In this document: piece after piece, positions 14,182 to 21,139 of the stretch
How positions within the stretch are numbered: the stretch's first letter is position 1
Layout: each line of letters begins with the position of its first letter
Source: a virus
Strand: one strand, 5' to 3'
Virus record (IMG/VR): IMGVR_UViG_3300009610_000057
Span: 1 to 37,099 of that record
DNA length: 37,099 nt
Notes under the pieces: model-generated
Database searches by the model: none
The model's input: only the letters and a program-made list of their open reading frames with translations
What the model was told of the DNA's origin: nothing
Translations under genes and position numbers: made by a program

Positions 14182-14470
14182 TGGGTCATACACTACGTAT
14201 CGGCAATTATATTCCAAACATAACATACAAATCAAATATAATCTCACAGTTTATATGTCTTCACGCGCGCGCTATGCGCGAGGTCAATCATGACAAACAT
14301 GACAACATGACAAACCCCGTTTGCCCCTGTATTGGCGCGGCGATTTTTTCAGAATTTGTCATACGGCCAAAAGTGACAACATGACAAACATCCATACGTT
14401 CCATTGTCATCTTTGTCCGTGATGTCATGCTTGTCGCCATTGTCATGTTTGTCATAATAGAGCGCATGGG
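14182..14470. other. Probable replication origin with TGACAA/TTGTCA iterons
   Basis: No gene lies in this stretch. The left part (14182-14260) is markedly AT-rich against a GC-rich genome. The right part carries many copies of TGACAA (14291, 14300, 14308, 14374, 14382) and of its complement TTGTCA (14356, 14404, 14440, 14449). Several sit in an ATGACAAACATGACAAC or GTCATGTTTGTCA context with 8-9 base spacing. Directly repeated iterons beside an AT-rich unwinding tract and a helicase gene is the classic layout of an iteron origin. The same repeats could instead be operators controlling the helicase gene, which ends here on the minus strand. Confidence 0.65.
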
Positions 14471-15793
14471 TTAGTCTCCGTAGCGGCCATCGTCATAGTC
14501 CGCAAGGCTGTCCTGTGCCAGAAATTCATGGGCGGCTCGGACCGTTGCGCTATAGCGTCCCTGTCTGGTGCGATGAATAAAATCATCTTTGACGAGACTC
14601 ACCAGAAGGTTGCGAACGTAGGCATATTTCTCCTCTTTAAACCCGGCCGCTTTCATGATTTCCGGGATACTTAATTCACGGGGCTCCTCATTCAGGACAT
14701 GAATAATCTTGCGGCTATCACGGCTCACTTCGTACTCTTCGCCTTCCCCGATGTACTCCCAATGGCCATCAAGAAAGCGCAAGGCAATGGTGCTTTCTTC
14801 GGCGTCTTTGTCACGAATATGCAGGAAGGCAAAGTCATCTTTAGGTTTCCGCTCTAAGACCCATAAGACGTCCTGGGCGCCCTGGTACGCGACTGATCCC
14901 ATGATGGCATCGAAGACATCATCGGCTTCCTGCTTCCGTAAGTGGGTGAGCATGGCCAGGCAGAACGGGTGCTCCTTCCGCAGCTCTTGCAGGGGAGTGA
15001 ACATGTGATAAATGTCGTGATATCCACGCTCACTCTTGCCCGCCGGGGCGGTTTCAAGCTTGGCAAGCACATCAATAATGACCAGGCCATAGTGATACCT
15101 GGCGATTTCTTCCTGGAGTGCTTCAATTCCCCCGTGCGCGAGGGCAGGGAAGGCGTACCGCAGGTGGAAATTATCGACCTGGGTGAGGTTCGGCTGGATG
15201 GCCTTGGCGCGGCCCTGGAGCCGGGCACGGCCATCTTCAAGCGCCAGGTACAGCACGGGCAGCGGTGCCGGACACGGAAAATGTCGAAAGCCCGCACGAC
15301 CGACCGCCAGCGCAATGGCCAGATCAAAGATGAGCCACGACTTGCCCCGCTTCGATTTGCCCCCAAAGAGCAACATGCCATCGTGCATCAGGCCCTCGAA
15401 GAGGGGTCGTGGGGGTGCAATATCGTCCGCAAGGAGGTGGGTCAAGGTCTCTGGAGGTGGCAGCGCCTGTGTCGGTGCCGTCAGTGCGAGCGCCGCAATA
15501 TCGCGGTCCCAATCCCGCCAACGCTGGGGCATCGCTGCGGTGATAAGTTCCAACAGTTGGCCGTGGTACAGCGCCGGGTCGCGGACGCGGATGCGTGCAC
15601 AGCGTTGCTGAATGGCGTGCTCAAACAGACAGCCATTCCCGGCCTCGGCTACCGCCTGGATCACCCCAAGCGTAAAGATGCTGTCATCCTCCGATGCCAC
15701 GACGACCTCAAGCACTTTCGCCCACGTCACGCCAGATGGGAGATGGCCATTGGTACTCGTCCTCAGCTCTTCTGCTGTGTATGTCTCGGCCAT
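14471..15793 (-). CDS. RepA-type AAA/RecA-fold replicative helicase
   Basis: I chose ATG 15793, preceded by CAGGGGGA, over a longer frame; it gives 440 residues. Walker A is GGKSKRGKS at 144-152. Walker B is GLVIID at 236-241 with Asp241. A sensor-like LTHLRKQEADD lies near 286-296. This matches the AAA_25/RepA branch of hexameric helicases (RSF1010 RepA-like). An N-terminal helical region of about 130 residues and a C-terminal winged-helix-like domain (SRKIIHVLNEEPRELSIPEI, then LLVSLVKDDFIHRT) surround the motor. The gene's 3' end borders the iteron tract, consistent with origin melting and unwinding. It is the only replication enzyme recognised, so polymerase must come from the host or lie outside the window. 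Confidence 0.82.
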   Translation of the reverse strand: MAETYTAEELRTSTNGHLPSGVTWAKVLEVVVASEDDSIFTLGVIQAVAEAGNGCLFEHAIQQRCARIRVRDPALYHGQLLELITAAMPQRWRDWDRDIAALALTAPTQALPPPETLTHLLADDIAPPRPLFEGLMHDGMLLFGGKSKRGKSWLIFDLAIALAVGRAGFRHFPCPAPLPVLYLALEDGRARLQGRAKAIQPNLTQVDNFHLRYAFPALAHGGIEALQEEIARYHYGLVIIDVLAKLETAPAGKSERGYHDIYHMFTPLQELRKEHPFCLAMLTHLRKQEADDVFDAIMGSVAYQGAQDVLWVLERKPKDDFAFLHIRDKDAEESTIALRFLDGHWEYIGEGEEYEVSRDSRKIIHVLNEEPRELSIPEIMKAAGFKEEKYAYVRNLLVSLVKDDFIHRTRQGRYSATVRAAHEFLAQDSLADYDDGRYGD

Positions 15794-15850
15794 GAGTCCC
15801 CCTGAGAGTTGTATGGATATAATCGAAACTATGGATGATATTTTAGATAA

Positions 15851-15879
15851 TTGACTAAAGATTGCAAGAGCAATATACT
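15851..15879 (+). promoter_or_regulatory. Sigma70-like promoter for RHH/GIY-YIG pair
   Basis: TTGACT (15851-15856), a 17-base spacer and TATACT (15874-15879) lie 34 bases before the ATG of the ribbon-helix-helix gene. This is among the best housekeeping-type promoters in the window and fires away from the helicase gene. The divergent helicase promoter must lie in the same 119-base gap but is less clear. Confidence 0.75.
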
Positions 15880-15912
15880 TTCCATAAAAGCCCTTTACTA
15901 AGGAGCATCTGT

Positions 15913-16146
15913 ATGCCTGCAATCGAGACAATGGACCGTGTGACCATCCATCTGAAAACGAACCGCCCCGTACGTGATCGCCTCCTGGGCACGCTGCGGA
16001 TGCGGGGCATTACCATGCAAGACTTTTTCGACGACCTCATGCAAACCCTCGTCGAGCGGCCTGAGCGTATTCAGGAAATCACGGACTGGATGGCGGATGT
16101 CCCCAAAGCCCCCAGGAAGTCACCAGGGAGACCTGTACGTGTTTGA
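15913..16146 (+). CDS. Ribbon-helix-helix regulator-like protein (77 aa)
   Basis: ATG 15913 follows AAGGAG with an 8-base spacer. A beta strand (MDRVTIHLKT) followed by two helices (VRDRLLGTLRMRG and TMQDFFDDLMQTLVERP) is the Arc/CopG layout. A basic Pro-rich tail (KAPRKSPGRPVRV) could contact DNA nonspecifically. It is coupled to the GIY-YIG gene by an 8-base overlap and may repress their shared promoter at 15851, or help partition a plasmid-like form. Fold by eye; target unknown. Confidence 0.65.
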   Translation: MPAIETMDRVTIHLKTNRPVRDRLLGTLRMRGITMQDFFDDLMQTLVERPERIQEITDWMADVPKAPRKSPGRPVRV

Positions 16147-16630
16147 TCCGCAGACGATTCCTTTACTTACTCTGCCCTCGGTGGCGTTCGACAATCGCAA
16201 GGCATTGCCAACGTATGCCGCCATCTACTTTGTCCTCAATGCCCAGGGCACGGTGCTCTATATTGGGCAAACACAGTGCCTCTTCCAACGGTGGCAGGGG
16301 CATTTCTTTGCCCGCTTTCGTGCTCACCATGCGAGCCGTATTGCCTGGCTTGTCATGAGTGATGACACACTCTTGAAGCCCGTCGAAAAAGCCTGCATTG
16401 CGTATTTCGATCCTCTCTGCAATACCCGCAAAGGTCGCGCGCCTGACGAACTCATTCAAACGACCTTGCGTGTACGTCCAGAAGTGTTCCGCAAAGCGCA
16501 GTTTTATCTGCATGAAGATGACTCCAACATTAACGAGTTCTGCGCCAAGCAACTCGAACAATACATTGAGAAACGGGAACGCCGCGCGCCGTCCCCCCTG
16601 GTCGAGCAGCGCGAGCCACAGGCGTCCTAA
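16139..16630 (+). CDS. GIY-YIG endonuclease with C-terminal RHH-like segment
   Basis: GTG 16139, 8 bases after AGGGAG, is the best start and gives 163 residues. The GIY-YIG core reads AIYFVLNAQGTVLYIGQT (28-45). Arg51, Glu83 in KPVEKACIAYFDP and Asn95 match the family's catalytic residues. Sequence past residue 104 (LRVRPEVFRKAQFYLHEDDS, then INEFCAKQLEQYIEKRE) looks like a ribbon-helix-helix or other DNA-binding module. That makes a plausible cutter plus targeting domain, as in homing endonucleases. It overlaps the RHH gene and shares its promoter. Confidence 0.78.
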   Translation: MFDPQTIPLLTLPSVAFDNRKALPTYAAIYFVLNAQGTVLYIGQTQCLFQRWQGHFFARFRAHHASRIAWLVMSDDTLLKPVEKACIAYFDPLCNTRKGRAPDELIQTTLRVRPEVFRKAQFYLHEDDSNINEFCAKQLEQYIEKRERRAPSPLVEQREPQAS

Positions 16631-16703
16631 CCCCCGGCCTGGGGCAGCCGAGTGACCGCGCCAGGACCAGGCCCGCGATGCTACGGCACCTTCACGCGGG
16701 GCA

Positions 16704-16775
16704 TAGGGAGCAGGGCCGCGGGCGCAGGCGGGTCGCGTTCCCTGTAGGAAGCGTTCCCTCACACCCTGCTCCCTA
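16704..16775. terminator. Long inverted repeat between convergent genes
   Basis: TAGGGAGCAGGG (16704-16715) pairs exactly with CCCTGCTCCCTA (16764-16775) across a 48-base GC-rich loop that itself repeats GCGTTCCCT. It lies between the ends of the plus GIY-YIG gene and the minus 16779 gene, where a bidirectional terminator is expected. There is no T-run, so the termination role is inferred from place. Confidence 0.5.
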
Positions 16776-16778
16776 CCT

Positions 16779-17366
16779 TTACGCGCCTGACACGGCAGCC
16801 AGGGCTTTGCGAGGGCGTCCGCCCTTGCGCTGACTCCTGGCCAGCTGATCCTCATTGAGGCAGACGACACAACCGCCGTTTCCTTTGTACCGCAGCGATT
16901 GTTCAGTACCATTGAAGGCATGGCCACGGGAACAGAGTTTGCCTAGTCTGTGCCTGGCCATGTCGAATGACGACCCACTGTGATCTAAAATCTCACTGTG
17001 ATCTCGATCCTCACTGTGATCTCGATCCTCACTGTGATCTGGAAGATACATGCACACCAGTTCCCCTAACTCTGTCAGTGCATACCAATAGATACAGTCG
17101 GTCCGAGGGCTGCGTTTGACGATGCCTGCACGCCTGAGCGTTGTGAGGGCCATGACGGTACTCCTCTCATGCGAGATGGCTGTGGCATCGCCCATGGGCC
17201 AGGTTGCGGCAAGCATCCTGCTTGACATAGGCACCCTGCTAGCCTGCATGGACCGCAGCAGGCTGCGGAGCCTACGGTAGTGGCCTTCGACAAGTTTGAT
17301 GGCCATTTCCCGCGCCCAGAAGCGCCGCATCTCTTCATAGCGTTTAGCTGCGGTGTGGAGATCCAA
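16779..17366 (-). CDS. DNA-binding protein: winged helix plus CxxGH...CxxC finger
   Basis: The start is TTG at 17366, eight bases after AGGAGG; it overlaps the end of the upstream ParB-like gene by 23 bases. Residues about 35-105 look like a winged helix (SSRMLAATW, ISHERSTVMALTTLRRAGIV, KRSPRTDCIYWYALTELGE). A repeat DHSEDRDHSEDRDHSE follows, encoded by 18-bp repeats. The C-terminal part has CSRGHAF..TEQSLRYKGNG then CVVC, the treble-clef-like finger found beside HNH nucleases in phages (also in the HNH protein at 26712), and a basic SQRKGGRPRK tail. Likely a regulator or DNA-processing accessory; function unknown. Confidence 0.6.
   Translation of the reverse strand: MDLHTAAKRYEEMRRFWAREMAIKLVEGHYRRLRSLLRSMQASRVPMSSRMLAATWPMGDATAISHERSTVMALTTLRRAGIVKRSPRTDCIYWYALTELGELVCMYLPDHSEDRDHSEDRDHSEILDHSGSSFDMARHRLGKLCSRGHAFNGTEQSLRYKGNGGCVVCLNEDQLARSQRKGGRPRKALAAVSGA
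16976..17040 (-). repeat. 18-bp tandem repeat encoding DHSEDR
   Basis: TCACTGTGATCTCGATCC occurs twice in tandem (16993-17010, 17011-17028), followed and preceded by partial copies starting CACTGTGATCT. In the minus-strand frame it encodes DHSEDR repeats, a charged linker between the two DNA-binding modules. It is likely a slippage-expanded tract. Confidence 0.85.
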
Positions 17367-18243
17367 GGGTGATCCTCCTGTGCTGCGGCCGGCCGCTGTT
17401 GTAGAGATCGATCATGACACGCTGCAGCGCCGCACCCGTCGAGAGCAGCGGTTTCGTGCCCAGCCTGAGCATGAGCGCTTGCTCGCGCAAGTCTTCAGGG
17501 CGATGTTCCTTCAACTTGGCGATAAAGGCGCGGCGGTCAAGTTCCTCGGAGTGCAGGCCGAGGATGCGATGCATGGAGTCAAGGAAGATGGCCGTCAGGG
17601 AATTGCCGCTGTATTCCCAGGTATCTTTGATCAGATCGAGCGCCATCCCCAACACCTCGCCCGTTGGTTGACCAGATTCCTTCTCCGTTGGTTCACGAGC
17701 AATCATGCGTTTGAGATAGCTCACGCAGGTGACGACCGGGGGCAATTCCGCGCTGCGGTAGCGCTGCGTCGAGGCATAGGATTCGATCTCAATGCCGCGC
17801 GTGGCCAGCACCTTGTGAATGAGCACGGCCATGGATCGCCCGGCGACAAATTCTGCCAGGAAGAAATCGACCGGCATGCGTTTGGCATTGATACATTTGA
17901 GCAGATAGACACCGGCTTCCTCAGCCTGGGTGAGTCCGTACAGCATTTCGGCGCGTATCCATCGGATCTCGCGGAGCTGATGCACGGCATATCTCGTCTG
18001 GCCATCAAGAATCCACATGCTGCCATCGCTCCGTTGGTTGACCAGGATAAAGCCGCTATAGGCTTCTTGAAAATCTTTGTTCAGGGCGTCAATCGCACTC
18101 GCATAGGGCCGATGTTGATAGCTATAGTCCACCAGCAAGTCCGCTACCGCGAGCCATTCAATCGTCGGCAGCGCCTCGCGTGAGGGTTTGCGTTGCACTG
18201 CAGTTCTAGCTTCTACCTGTTTGCGCTCTGTCACGTCAGCCAT
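17344..18243 (-). CDS. ParB/Srx-like domain protein (299 aa)
   Basis: I chose ATG 18243, six bases after AAAGGA; longer frames extend to 18345 but lack a ribosome site. The N-terminal third resembles the ParB N-terminal/sulfiredoxin-like fold. It has LPTIEWLAVADLLVDYSYQH (like the 'I..I...DYQR' start), then ALNKDFQEAYSGFILVNQRS and MWILDGQTRYAVHQL, which corresponds to the family's 'v.DGqhR..A' motif. The remaining 180 residues are helical with no motif I know. Phages use such proteins as DNA-binding nucleases or regulators; with the iteron tract and RepA-like helicase it might serve segregation. The downstream gene starts within its last 23 bases. Confidence 0.7.
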   Translation of the reverse strand: MADVTERKQVEARTAVQRKPSREALPTIEWLAVADLLVDYSYQHRPYASAIDALNKDFQEAYSGFILVNQRSDGSMWILDGQTRYAVHQLREIRWIRAEMLYGLTQAEEAGVYLLKCINAKRMPVDFFLAEFVAGRSMAVLIHKVLATRGIEIESYASTQRYRSAELPPVVTCVSYLKRMIAREPTEKESGQPTGEVLGMALDLIKDTWEYSGNSLTAIFLDSMHRILGLHSEELDRRAFIAKLKEHRPEDLREQALMLRLGTKPLLSTGAALQRVMIDLYNSGRPQHRRITLGSPHRS

Positions 18244-18317
18244 TAGGCTTCCTTTCATGGGGATGAGGATCCTCCCGCCAGGCTGTCCACCATACGCGGG
18301 ACGGATCAGGTTTGTGG

Positions 18318-18338
18318 GGCCGGGCACCACACCCGGCC
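18318..18338 (-). terminator. 7-bp GC hairpin in gap before ParB-like gene
   Basis: GGCCGGG CACCACA CCCGGCC is a perfect stem with a 7-base loop in the 135-base gap between two minus-strand genes. It has no T-run. It could be a weak terminator or another member of the palindromic repeats; nothing else is visible in the gap. Confidence 0.4.
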
Positions 18339-18378
18339 TTGCCACTCTGCGACGGTGTTGCTGTCGTGCACCTCCCTC

Positions 18379-18766
18379 CTAGCCACGTAACTGGGCACGA
18401 ATGCTCTCGAGCATCCTGGGCCGCCAGACGCCACTCACCACCCCACAACTCCCAGCCAGGGCCGCCAGCCACGCCACCTGGGCCTTCGTACACTGACCGG
18501 TGTCGGTCTTCAGCTCCACCAGGTACAGCGGATGCCCGGGGGTCGGATGCGCGAGCGCCAGGTCAAGGCCAGCCCGACGGCGAGCGCCGGGCGTCCCAGG
18601 TGTGGTAACACATGAATCCGGCCGCCGTGGCCATGCGGACGACGGCAGCCTGCCAGGCGGCTTCGCTGAGGGCTGGCGCCTCGACTGGTGCCAGCACCCC
18701 GGCGCGCGCAGCGAGGGCCGTACACCAGGGACACAGGGCGGGGCCGTGACAGGTGCAGCCGCGCAT
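18379..18766 (-). pseudogene. VRR-NUC nuclease gene with a one-base frameshift
   Basis: ATG 18766 with GGAGG opens a frame beginning MRGCTCHGPALCPWC, which runs through AAGFMCYHTWDARRSPSGWP and stops at TGA 18565-18563. The adjacent frame continues at once with DLALAHPTPGHPLYLVELKT and ends at 18379. Together they make a VRR-NUC domain: GWPDL with the metal-binding Asp, VELK and a Gln-rich helix (CTKAQVAWLAALAG). One extra T in CCTTGACC breaks the frame inside the GxPDL motif. The domain is the standalone phage type (about 128 residues) that may trim or resolve DNA. This is a disabled gene, a sequencing error, or a slippage site; the N-terminal CxC..CxxC cysteines are intact. Confidence 0.72.
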
Positions 18767-18976
18767 CTAGGTGTCCTCCAGCGATGCCAGGTCGTCCTCA
18801 TACGCCACCGCGTCCTGCGTCTCGTCCATGGCCCGCAACTGATAGCGCACGCCGCTGCGGAGCTGACTCTGCTCATAGAGGCGCGCCATGACGCGCCAGC
18901 GCACCTCAGGCTCCAGTGCCCAGCGCACCCGTTGCCCGAGGGCGTAGCGGAAGGTGACGGGGACGGTGTCGCTCAT
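18767..18976 (-). CDS. Small hypothetical protein (69 aa)
   Basis: ATG 18976 overlaps the upstream stop as ATGA, so translation is probably coupled; the nearest GGAGG is 12 bases away. The product begins MSDTVPVTFRYALGQRVRW, a beta-rich start typical of small phage proteins that fold as an SH3-like barrel (VTFRYALGQRVRW, RVMARLYEQSQLRSGVRYQL). It ends in an acidic helix. No catalytic motif is visible. Confidence 0.55.
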   Translation of the reverse strand: MSDTVPVTFRYALGQRVRWALEPEVRWRVMARLYEQSQLRSGVRYQLRAMDETQDAVAYEDDLASLEDT

Positions 18977-19407
18977 ATCGTTTGCCCGCCTCCGGTAAAA
19001 TCCGGCGTCACCGGGCCATCGAGCGGGCAGTACAGGTGCAGCACGGCCTTGTGGATGTTCACATGCTTGGACGTAGGGGGGTGCACCTGGTACGCGGTGC
19101 GCTCTGCCCCGCAAAACAGGTCTTTGACCGTACACATCTCCCGCCACACGGGCAGACGCCCATTGCGGTGCGACACACTGACGTGCAGCCACCGCCGGCG
19201 TTCCTGGAGCATCGCCGTGAGCAGCACCCGGAGCCCGGTTTTCGAGCGATAGGCGCGGCCATAGTCGCGCTCGGGACAGAAGGCGCGCGCATCGATTTCT
19301 CCCCACTCCGGCGGCAGGTGCGCTGGGGCAATGTGCTCCAGATGCAGGGGCGTGGACGGCGTGCCCACGCGGTAGGTCTGGCCGTGGATGGTGACGGTCT
19401 CAGGCAT
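18973..19407 (-). CDS. DUF7694-like protein (144 aa)
   Basis: ATG 19407 is coupled to the upstream gene by a TGATG overlap. The C-terminal half has the pattern LLTAMLQERRRWLHVSVSHR, then LPVWREMCTVKDLFCGAERT and VHPPTSKHVNIHKAVLHLY. This closely follows a small family common in Actinobacteria, Chloroflexi and phages (DUF7694: 'rRWlHlSvs....P.w.el..vkd.ffG...y.vqv.Pp...yvn.hp..lHLw'). Function of the family is unknown. The N-terminal 60 residues are less conserved and begin MPETVTIHGQTYRVG. The operon context suggests an early accessory gene. Confidence 0.65.
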   Translation of the reverse strand: MPETVTIHGQTYRVGTPSTPLHLEHIAPAHLPPEWGEIDARAFCPERDYGRAYRSKTGLRVLLTAMLQERRRWLHVSVSHRNGRLPVWREMCTVKDLFCGAERTAYQVHPPTSKHVNIHKAVLHLYCPLDGPVTPDFTGGGQTI

Positions 19408-19658
19408 CAGGTGTCCTCGCCTGGGCCCAGGAGCTGCCGTAACGTCTGGTCGTACGCCTCCCCGAACCGGGCGTGATACGCCTCCATGGCCGCCATATAC
19501 GCCGCCCGCTGGGCCTCGTAGGTGGGAGCGGGATGCGGCGCGCTCTCCAGGGACGGCGAGAAATTGTACTGATAGCAACTATGGCAGACACCGACATGCA
19601 CCAGGTCGCAGTCACGCACGTAGGGGACCTCATCCCCACAGATGCCGCATGGCAGCAT
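19407..19658 (-). CDS. Small zinc-finger protein (83 aa)
   Basis: ATG 19658 follows GGGAGG with a 6-base spacer. The N-terminal 30 residues carry two CxxC pairs (CGIC and CHSC) plus a CDLVHVG segment, forming a probable zinc ribbon. The rest is a helical tail rich in Tyr and Ala (YEAQRAAYMAAMEAYHARFG). It is coupled to the next gene by TGATG. No family is recognised. The 135 bases between here and 19794 hold no convincing gene. Confidence 0.6.
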   Translation of the reverse strand: MLPCGICGDEVPYVRDCDLVHVGVCHSCYQYNFSPSLESAPHPAPTYEAQRAAYMAAMEAYHARFGEAYDQTLRQLLGPGEDT

Positions 19659-19793
19659 ACGCACCTCCCAGAAGGCAACCCAGGCGCAACCACGGCAGGC
19701 GGTGCGCAGCGAGATGCTGTCTTGTCAAGCAGATAGCGACATTACCAAGGAAACTTCTTCGTTCCTTGCGGCCCTCGCGGCGGCCCGGGTGGG

Positions 19794-20063
19794 TCATGAG
19801 GCACGGGCCGGCGGCGGCCCCGGCTCCCGGCCCGGGGCCGGCCCCGGGTGACAGGGGCAGGGCACGAGTAAGGCATCGAGGCTGGGGGCCTGCAGCGCGT
19901 GCTTGAGGCGGACGAAGACCTCCAGGGAGGGGGTCGAGGTCCCGGCTTCGAATTGGGTAATGGCGACACGACTACAGCCGACGGCGTGGGCGAGCTGGGC
20001 CTGGGTGAGGTGGCCCAGCTCGCGGTAGTGGCGGACACGTAAGCCAACACAGGGACGGGGCAT
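19794..20063 (-). CDS. Cro/CI-type HTH repressor-like protein (89 aa)
   Basis: ATG 20063 follows GAGGAGGGGG. Residues 5-60 form an XRE helix-turn-helix: RVRHYRELGHLTQAQLAHAV, then GCSRVAITQFEAGTSTPSLE and VFVRLKHALQ. The Pro-rich C-terminal 30 residues lack a peptidase or dimerisation domain. It is divergent from another XRE gene at 20283 with a 219-base control region between, which resembles a lysis-lysogeny or early-gene switch. Confidence 0.8.
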   Translation of the reverse strand: MPRPCVGLRVRHYRELGHLTQAQLAHAVGCSRVAITQFEAGTSTPSLEVFVRLKHALQAPSLDALLVPCPCHPGPAPGREPGPPPARAS

Positions 20064-20282
20064 CTCCCCCTCCTCTCCGCTACAGGCTGTGCATGCATGT
20101 AAGTGGCACTATACCAAAGTCAATAACGTAACAAAATGTTTTTTTTACCCGTGCCGCTCTTCCTTTGTGTAGGCTATGTAAGGCATACTTACCATACCGT
20201 AATTTACCCCTTTTAATGATAGTACTTGTGACCATCAGGTAAGTGAGACTAACATAGTGATGCCACGTGGAAAGGAGGGGGG
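20064..20282. promoter_or_regulatory. Divergent control region between two XRE genes
   Basis: This AT-rich gap holds no gene. On the minus strand TGGTATAGT (-10 at 20113-20108 with an extended TG) is a likely promoter for the 20063 repressor. On the plus strand TTGTGA at 20227 and TAACAT 18 bases later could drive 20283. The half-site GTAAGT occurs near both promoters, as TGTAAGTGGCAC (from 20098) and GGTAAGTGAGAC. Together with CATACTTACC near 20190, these are candidate operators. Confidence 0.5.
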
Positions 20283-20813
20283 ATGGCGAAGCAGCGGGAC
20301 AAAGGCAAGGGAGGCGCGATGCCAGAACCGTGGGTGACACGCTTGGGCGATGAGGTGCAGTTTCAGCGGGAAGAGCGGCATATGCGGCAGTCGGATCTGG
20401 CGGCCGCGACAAGTGTGACGGCGGGGATGATCTCGCAGATCGAAAACGGCGTGGTGACGCCCTCGGGCGATACCATCGTGCGCCTGGCGCGGTTCCTCAA
20501 ACTCGATCTGAACCGCATTCTGGGGATTCGGCCACCCGACCCGCCGCCGGGGGCGTTCGGGCTCCCCGAGGCCATGAGCGATCCGATCCTGGTGCGCACG
20601 CTGGCGATGATTGACCGGGTGTGGGCCTGGCCGCCCGAGCAGCGGCAGGCGGTGGTGTCGGTGTGGCGGGCGTTGGCGACGGCGGTCGAGGAATGGCCCG
20701 CCCGCCAAGGCGTGGGCGCCAGGGAGCCGGAGCCGGAGCCGGACCACGAGGACGCAGGGGGACCCCACGACGGGCACCCGGTACGGCCCATCCGCTCCAG
20801 CGGGACGGATTGA
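20283..20813 (+). CDS. XRE-family transcriptional regulator (176 aa)
   Basis: ATG 20283 follows AAAGGAGG. Residues about 20-80 are an XRE helix-turn-helix (LGDEVQFQREERHMRQSDLA, then TSVTAGMISQIENGVVTPSG). A helical middle part follows (PILVRTLAMIDRVWAWPPEQ, then VVSVWRALATAVEEW), perhaps a dimerisation region. An Arg/Glu/Pro-rich disordered tail ends at a stop codon that lies inside the left arm of a terminator hairpin. No LexA-like peptidase domain is present, so SOS cleavage is not expected. Confidence 0.8.
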   Translation: MAKQRDKGKGGAMPEPWVTRLGDEVQFQREERHMRQSDLAAATSVTAGMISQIENGVVTPSGDTIVRLARFLKLDLNRILGIRPPDPPPGAFGLPEAMSDPILVRTLAMIDRVWAWPPEQRQAVVSVWRALATAVEEWPARQGVGAREPEPEPDHEDAGGPHDGHPVRPIRSSGTD

Positions 20814-20850
20814 CGTCCTCCCAAGGGCAGAGACCTTGGGAGGACGTCAA
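20810..20850. terminator. 17-bp bidirectional terminator enclosing both stop codons
   Basis: TTGACGTCCTCCCAAGG (20810-20826) pairs perfectly with CCTTGGGAGGACGTCAA (20834-20850) around a 7-base loop. The TGA of the plus XRE gene (20811-20813) and the TGA of the minus gene (20849-20847) are mirror images in the two arms, so the hairpin serves both convergent genes. Confidence 0.88.
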
Positions 20851-21092
20851 GGTTTGAAGAGCAGCAGTTTGCCCAGGATGAGCAGCGTCAGTGCCCAGTT
20901 CACGCCGATCATCCATTTGAGGTGTTTCAGATCGGTGCGCACCTCAGCAAGATCGCTTTTGGTGGCGAGCTGGCCAACACTGTCCTCAAGTGCTTCCTTC
21001 AGGGCTAAGGACACGGCTTCAGCCTGTGCGAGGGGCATCTGCCCCTGCTGAAGTCGAGTAATCAAGGCATAGGTATCAAAGGCGACGGGCAT
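20847..21092 (-). CDS. DUF1640-like coiled-coil membrane protein (81 aa)
   Basis: ATG 21092 follows AAGGAGG with a good spacer. The product has a helical N-terminus (FDTYALITRLQQGQMPLAQA, then EAVSLALKEALEDSVGQLAT), the characteristic KSDLAEVRTDLKHLKW coiled segment and a C-terminal membrane helix (ALTLLILGKLLLF). This is the layout of DUF1640 proteins, which occur widely in phages with unknown role. The 34179 protein shares the start of this pattern. Confidence 0.7.
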   Translation of the reverse strand: MPVAFDTYALITRLQQGQMPLAQAEAVSLALKEALEDSVGQLATKSDLAEVRTDLKHLKWMIGVNWALTLLILGKLLLFKP

Positions 21093-21107
21093 AAGGGCCT
21101 CCTTCGT

Positions 21108-21128
21108 GGGGCGCCGCGAGGGCGCCCC
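21108..21128 (-). repeat. Intergenic hairpin between minus-strand genes
   Basis: GGGGCGCC GCGAG GGCGCCCC forms an 8-bp stem between the stop of the SWIM gene and the AAGGAGG of the next gene. Its position matches the hairpins at 8766, 9046 and 9291 although its sequence differs, suggesting that hairpin placement, not sequence, is conserved. Confidence 0.65.
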
Positions 21129-21139
21129 GGTGGGTGGTG

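Noticed and set aside
13298-14293. 331-codon plus-strand frame through the SWIM gene and the origin region
   Set aside because: Overlaps a supported minus-strand gene; composition typical of an antisense frame and it runs into the AT-rich tract without motifs.
19659-19793. Short plus-strand frame in the gap before the XRE gene
   Set aside because: No ribosome site, no motif and Pro/Ala-rich GC-bias composition.
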